From NCBI GenBank assembly GCA_027293245.1, contig JAPUFZ010000307.1, positions 1-8,968 of the forward strand: a stretch of 8,968 nt of DNA. Reading direction: 5' to 3'. The position numbers and the translations under genes are program-made. Shown here one piece after another: positions 6,463 to 8,968 of this stretch (within the stretch, counting starts at the first letter, position 1; every line of letters begins with the position of its first letter). The notes beneath the pieces were generated by a model. The model was not told where the DNA came from. It did no database searches and saw only the letters and a program-made list of their open reading frames with translations. Source of the DNA: Gammaproteobacteria bacterium (GTDB lineage: Bacteria > Pseudomonadota > Gammaproteobacteria > GCA-001735895).

Positions 6463-7204
6463 ACCGGGTCAAAGAGCAATTAATACTCATATCCTGGAAG
6501 AGCTGGACTACCAGGTAACGCCGCTCGGTGAAATCAGCCTGAGGCGACGGTCGGAACCGAGGCTCGATGGTAAAATTCTCTACGAGGTAAAACTTGGTGA
6601 AGAGTTTTTGATGTCGAGCCTGTTTACCGAGGCCGAGATAGCGCTTGCAAGACTGGGACTAGGCCAGCTTGAAGGCGATGAGCTGGATGTTGTCGTCGGT
6701 GGCCTGGGGCTTGGTTATACGGCGATGGCAGCGCTTGAAAATCCTTCGGTCCGATCTCTTGTGGTAGTTGAAGTGATGCAGCCGGTTATCGACTGGCACC
6801 GTCAGGGCCTGGTGCCGCTGGGTGAGAAACTGTCATCCGATCCGCGTTGTAGTCTGATTTGGGGCAATTTCTTCAAGCTCGCCACCAAATCCGGGTCCGG
6901 GTTCGATGGATTACAGTCAAACCGGCAGGTGCATGCGGTGTTGCTGGATATAGATCACTCGCCGAGCCACTGGCTTAACCCCGAAAACGAGCGCTTTTAC
7001 TCCGAGCAGGGATTGCATAAGATGGCGCAGAAAATTCGCTCCGGTGGTATTTTTGGGCTCTGGTCGAACGACCCCCCGGAAGCCGGCTTCAGCCGTTTAC
7101 TCGATAGCGTATTCGAATCCTCCGAGACTCATATCATCACCTTTCCAAACCCGTATACGGGAGGTGAGTCATCAAATACGGTGTACCTTGCCCGTAACGC
7201 CTGA
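6428..7204 (+). CDS. Divergent spermidine-synthase-like (SAM-binding fold) protein
   Basis: The protein has up to 258 residues and the Rossmann-type core of polyamine aminopropyltransferases and methyltransferases: VVVGGLGLGYTAM (88-100) as the nucleotide loop, VVVEVM (112-117) with Glu115 as the ribose-binding acid, WGNFF (145-149), and LDIDHSPSHWL (173-183) where the catalytic DxxDP segment of spermidine synthase lies. The GGGDG loop and DCTDP core of SpeE are altered, so true spermidine synthesis is doubtful; a SAM-dependent methyltransferase or a specialised aminopropyltransferase is possible. Similarity appears to begin near EELDYQVTPLGE (24-35), so the first 17-23 residues may not be translated. 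GTG 6428 directly follows an in-frame TAG and has no Shine-Dalgarno; the next standard start, an ATG at residue 62, is too late. An ATT at 6479 preceded by AAAGAG is a possible unusual start. It overlaps the OsmC-family gene by 35 bases. Confidence 0.72.
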   Translation: MRVAISTSAANKPGQRAINTHILEELDYQVTPLGEISLRRRSEPRLDGKILYEVKLGEEFLMSSLFTEAEIALARLGLGQLEGDELDVVVGGLGLGYTAMAALENPSVRSLVVVEVMQPVIDWHRQGLVPLGEKLSSDPRCSLIWGNFFKLATKSGSGFDGLQSNRQVHAVLLDIDHSPSHWLNPENERFYSEQGLHKMAQKIRSGGIFGLWSNDPPEAGFSRLLDSVFESSETHIITFPNPYTGGESSNTVYLARNA

Positions 7205-7263
7205 GCCGTTAGCCGAGGTGGGCGGCTCCAGACTCGATGTTCAGGTGGGATGAGGACAGATTG

Positions 7264-7680
7264 TTAGCCTTCTATCTCGTCGGTATCGTACTGGCCGGAA
7301 ATCCGGCGGCGAATATGCGACCAGGACATGCCAACCGCTAGTACACCCGTCAGAATAAACTCAAGCACCCAGATGATGACGGATGGACTGTTGAGTGTCA
7401 GCAATCCCCATTGGATAAGTAACCAGATCATGACACCGAAAACAGCCGCGGCCAGCAGGGTACCGAATGCACCCAGTGAATTCCAGGTAGCGCGCAGGAA
7501 CATAATCCAGCCTACCAGCAGTACAATTCCAAAGGACACTTTATATACCAGTGCGGTGTCTGAATTGAGCCAGTGTACCCACGAGTAACCACTCGGGTTA
7601 TAGGTGGCAAATACCAGTACCAGGGCAATACCGTATCTCCAGGCAAAACTGGTGGGAGTGAATTTGTTTCGATTGAACAT
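7264..7680 (-). CDS. DUF6524-type small integral membrane protein
   Basis: The 138-residue protein has four hydrophobic segments (about 13-26, 44-63, 70-92, 99-119) and a positively charged tail SHIRRRISGQYDTDEIEG, which predicts an inner-membrane protein with cytoplasmic C-terminus. The block VLVFATYNPSGYSWVHW (21-37) is a mark I associate with DUF6524, a family with no known function. No catalytic motif is seen. The ATG at 7680 has no obvious Shine-Dalgarno. The gene lies 70 bases downstream of the EEP lipoprotein gene on the same strand and may share its transcript. It converges on the spermidine-synthase-like gene with 59 bases between the stops. Confidence 0.72.
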   Translation of the reverse strand: MFNRNKFTPTSFAWRYGIALVLVFATYNPSGYSWVHWLNSDTALVYKVSFGIVLLVGWIMFLRATWNSLGAFGTLLAAAVFGVMIWLLIQWGLLTLNSPSVIIWVLEFILTGVLAVGMSWSHIRRRISGQYDTDEIEG

Positions 7681-7750
7681 AGAGGCCAGGACTTTTGCTA
7701 TTCCAGAGATTCAGGATGGCTGTTGTTAACCAGTCACCGGGCTTTAGGTA

Positions 7751-8701
7751 CTAACTGCATTTTGCAAGGGCTAAACCTTCATCTAACGGGACGAGTTCAC
7801 TAACAACGGCGAGATGATCTGACAAGATATCGGGTGCGGTGTAATAATTGCAAAACTTGAATTCCTCGGAAACCAGGATCCAGTCTAATCGATCATCAAG
7901 GTAGGTATACAGGTAATTGGCTTTGGGGCGGTGGGTTCTCAGGTTTCTTTTGCTGGCGAGTGCCTGTAATTCCTGCTCGCCTTCTATCCATCCGCTATTG
8001 AAATCACCCAGGACAATAGCCGGGTTGGTTCGGCCACCCAATACTTTTTTCATAACTTCAATTTGCTCGATGCGTTTCGAACGACGGGAAAAATCCAGGT
8101 GTACCGAAATCACATCGATAACCATTTTTTTCTGATCACCTGTTTCCGGTTTCCACTCAATTTCTGCCAGGGTAAATCCCTTCTGAGTGGTCGGCGGTGT
8201 CGGTTTAAAGTCATAACCATAACCCCTGCTGATCGGCAAGCGTGACAGCACCGCTGTACCATAATGACCAAACCAGTTTTCCACGTGGGTTGCCTGGGTA
8301 TACCAGGGGTACCCCGCTGCGCGAGCAAGAAATTCAACGTGATTAAAATTTCCGCTCCACCGGGATGGTGCATCGGCCTCCTGCAGCGTGACAATATCGG
8401 CGCCTTCGCGTTTCAGAAATTCAGCAATATCCACCAGGTTCCGGCGAATTTCTGCTTCGCTGACGAAAAACTGGGTAAAACTGTCCTTACGCCCGTGGGC
8501 CATGTTCAGGGAAAGTACCTTGATCGTCGATTTGTTGCCCGGGTCTTTTATTGCAGACCTATCGACAGTCAGATCATGTTCAACTTCGAGTAGGGTCCTA
8601 CGTTGTTCGGTCGACAGGGGTTGCGAAAATACTGTGCACCCGGCCAGCAGCGTCAGGATTAGAAATAAAATACAAAAGTAGAGTCTCAAGCGAATATCCA
8701 A
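7751..8701 (-). CDS. Endonuclease/exonuclease/phosphatase (EEP) family lipoprotein
   Basis: The 316-residue protein has a lipoprotein signal: hydrophobic LYFCILFLILTLLAGC with lipobox LLAGC (18-22), so Cys22 would be lipidated and the enzyme tethered to a membrane outside the cytoplasm. The rest is a complete EEP catalytic domain: LSLNMAHG (63-70, Asn66), LQEAD (106-110, metal-binding Glu108), ISVHLDF (198-204, His201), GDFNS (232-236, Asp233 and Asn235), DWILVS (273-278) and SDHLAVVSEL (294-303, catalytic His296). The family cleaves phosphodiesters in nucleic acids, sphingomyelin or phosphoinositides using Mg2+; the substrate here is unknown. The fully open start is TTG 8701 without a Shine-Dalgarno; a second TTG at codon 5 (8689) also leaves an intact signal peptide and has a weak GGA seven bases upstream. 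It lies between an EamA transporter and the DUF6524 gene on the same strand. Confidence 0.85.
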   Translation of the reverse strand: MDIRLRLYFCILFLILTLLAGCTVFSQPLSTEQRRTLLEVEHDLTVDRSAIKDPGNKSTIKVLSLNMAHGRKDSFTQFFVSEAEIRRNLVDIAEFLKREGADIVTLQEADAPSRWSGNFNHVEFLARAAGYPWYTQATHVENWFGHYGTAVLSRLPISRGYGYDFKPTPPTTQKGFTLAEIEWKPETGDQKKMVIDVISVHLDFSRRSKRIEQIEVMKKVLGGRTNPAIVLGDFNSGWIEGEQELQALASKRNLRTHRPKANYLYTYLDDRLDWILVSEEFKFCNYYTAPDILSDHLAVVSELVPLDEGLALAKCS

Positions 8702-8726
8702 AAAGTAATTAGTGCAATAATAATAG

Positions 8727-8732
8727 TGTCAA
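8727..8732 (-). promoter_or_regulatory. Possible -35 box upstream of the EEP lipoprotein gene
   Basis: The minus strand reads TTGACA, the exact sigma70 -35 consensus, in the gap between the transporter and the lipoprotein gene. The hexamer 17 bases downstream, ATTACT at 8709-8704, is a poor -10 and sits only two bases before the TTG at 8701. If this promoter is real, transcription would begin at or inside the annotated start, which would favour the TTG at 8689. The box overlaps a small dyad AGTGT/ACACT at 8725-8737. Confidence 0.3.
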
Positions 8733-8772
8733 ACACTGATAATTCTAGTCATTCCAGAGTTTCCCCGAGTTA

Positions 8773-8968
8773 CTAAACCGGGCGTGGGGCCAATTCCTTA
8801 GAATTTTTACCGATCGGGGTAACCAGTGCCAGGCCAGCCATCATCACTATCACCGAGAGCCATACCCAGACGCTGTGGACTTCGGCAAAAATCACGATAC
8901 CCCAGAGTACACCCGATATGGTTACCACATAAGCACACTGACTGGCAAAAATCGGTCCCGCTGTTTTA
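8773..8968 (-). CDS. C-terminal fragment of EamA/DMT-family transporter
   Basis: The minus strand reads in one open frame from the right edge to a TAG at 8775-8773, giving the last 65 codons: KTAGPIFASQCAYVVTISGV onward and ending KELAPRPV. The pattern AGPIFASQ-x-AYVVT-x-x-GVLWG-x-x-x-FAE, then a last hydrophobic helix VWVWLSVIVMMAGLALVTP, is typical of the final two membrane helices of EamA (drug/metabolite transporter) permeases, inner-membrane carriers of about 300 residues with ten helices. The substrate cannot be judged from the end alone. The gene ends 71 bases upstream of the EEP lipoprotein gene in the same direction. Confidence 0.8.
   Translation of the reverse strand, partial: KTAGPIFASQCAYVVTISGVLWGIVIFAEVHSVWVWLSVIVMMAGLALVTPIGKNSKELAPRPV

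Noticed and set aside
7203..7228. Hairpin GAGCCG/CGGCTC between the convergent spermidine-synthase-like and DUF6524 genes, considered as a terminator
   Set aside because: The stem has only six pairs with a 14-base loop and no T tract follows on either strand, so intrinsic termination is not supported.

Overview
The window looks like chromosomal DNA from a moderate-GC Gammaproteobacterium, possibly marine or environmental. This is inferred from the gene types (PA4872-like oxaloacetate decarboxylase, DUF6524 membrane protein, spermidine-synthase-like protein, EEP lipoprotein) and Shine-Dalgarno usage; no rRNA or marker gene confirms it. It holds eight complete genes and two genes cut by the window edges. 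There is no tRNA, rRNA, CRISPR array or transposase.

Layout. Positions 1-64 (minus) are the first 21 codons of an M20-type amidohydrolase (allantoate/N-carbamoyl amino acid hydrolase type). Positions 65-632 are a 568-base non-coding stretch with two repeat structures: a 166-bp element that is one continuous imperfect palindrome with perfect 22-bp ends (MITE-like), and a short REP-like palindrome. Positions 633-3861 (plus) are a two-gene membrane glycosylation unit: a dolichol-phosphate-mannose-synthase-like GT2 fused to a GtrA domain, then a DUF2723/TMEM260-type GT-C protein with a TPR-like tail. Positions 3876-5657 (minus) are a two-gene unit: an HTD2/MaoC-type acyl-CoA hydratase upstream of an isocitrate-lyase/PEP-mutase superfamily enzyme of the oxaloacetate decarboxylase type. 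Positions 5902-7204 (plus) hold an OsmC-family protein and an overlapping, divergent spermidine-synthase-like protein. Positions 7264-8968 (minus) hold a DUF6524 membrane protein, an endonuclease/exonuclease/phosphatase-family lipoprotein, and the C-terminal end of an EamA/DMT transporter.

How the genes may work together. The glycosylation pair is the clearest system. The GT2 domain would load a sugar onto polyprenyl phosphate, the GtrA domain would help move it across the inner membrane, and the DUF2723 protein would transfer it to an acceptor on the periplasmic side. The hydratase and lyase-family gene are spaced like an operon and could act in sequence on a CoA-linked dicarboxylate such as mesaconyl- or itaconyl-CoA, but no CoA transferase or CoA lyase is visible, so this is a hypothesis. 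The remaining genes look like ordinary housekeeping or accessory genes. The least conventional parts are the palindromic element, the glycosylation pair, and the spermidine-synthase-like gene with its unusual start and altered active-site motifs.
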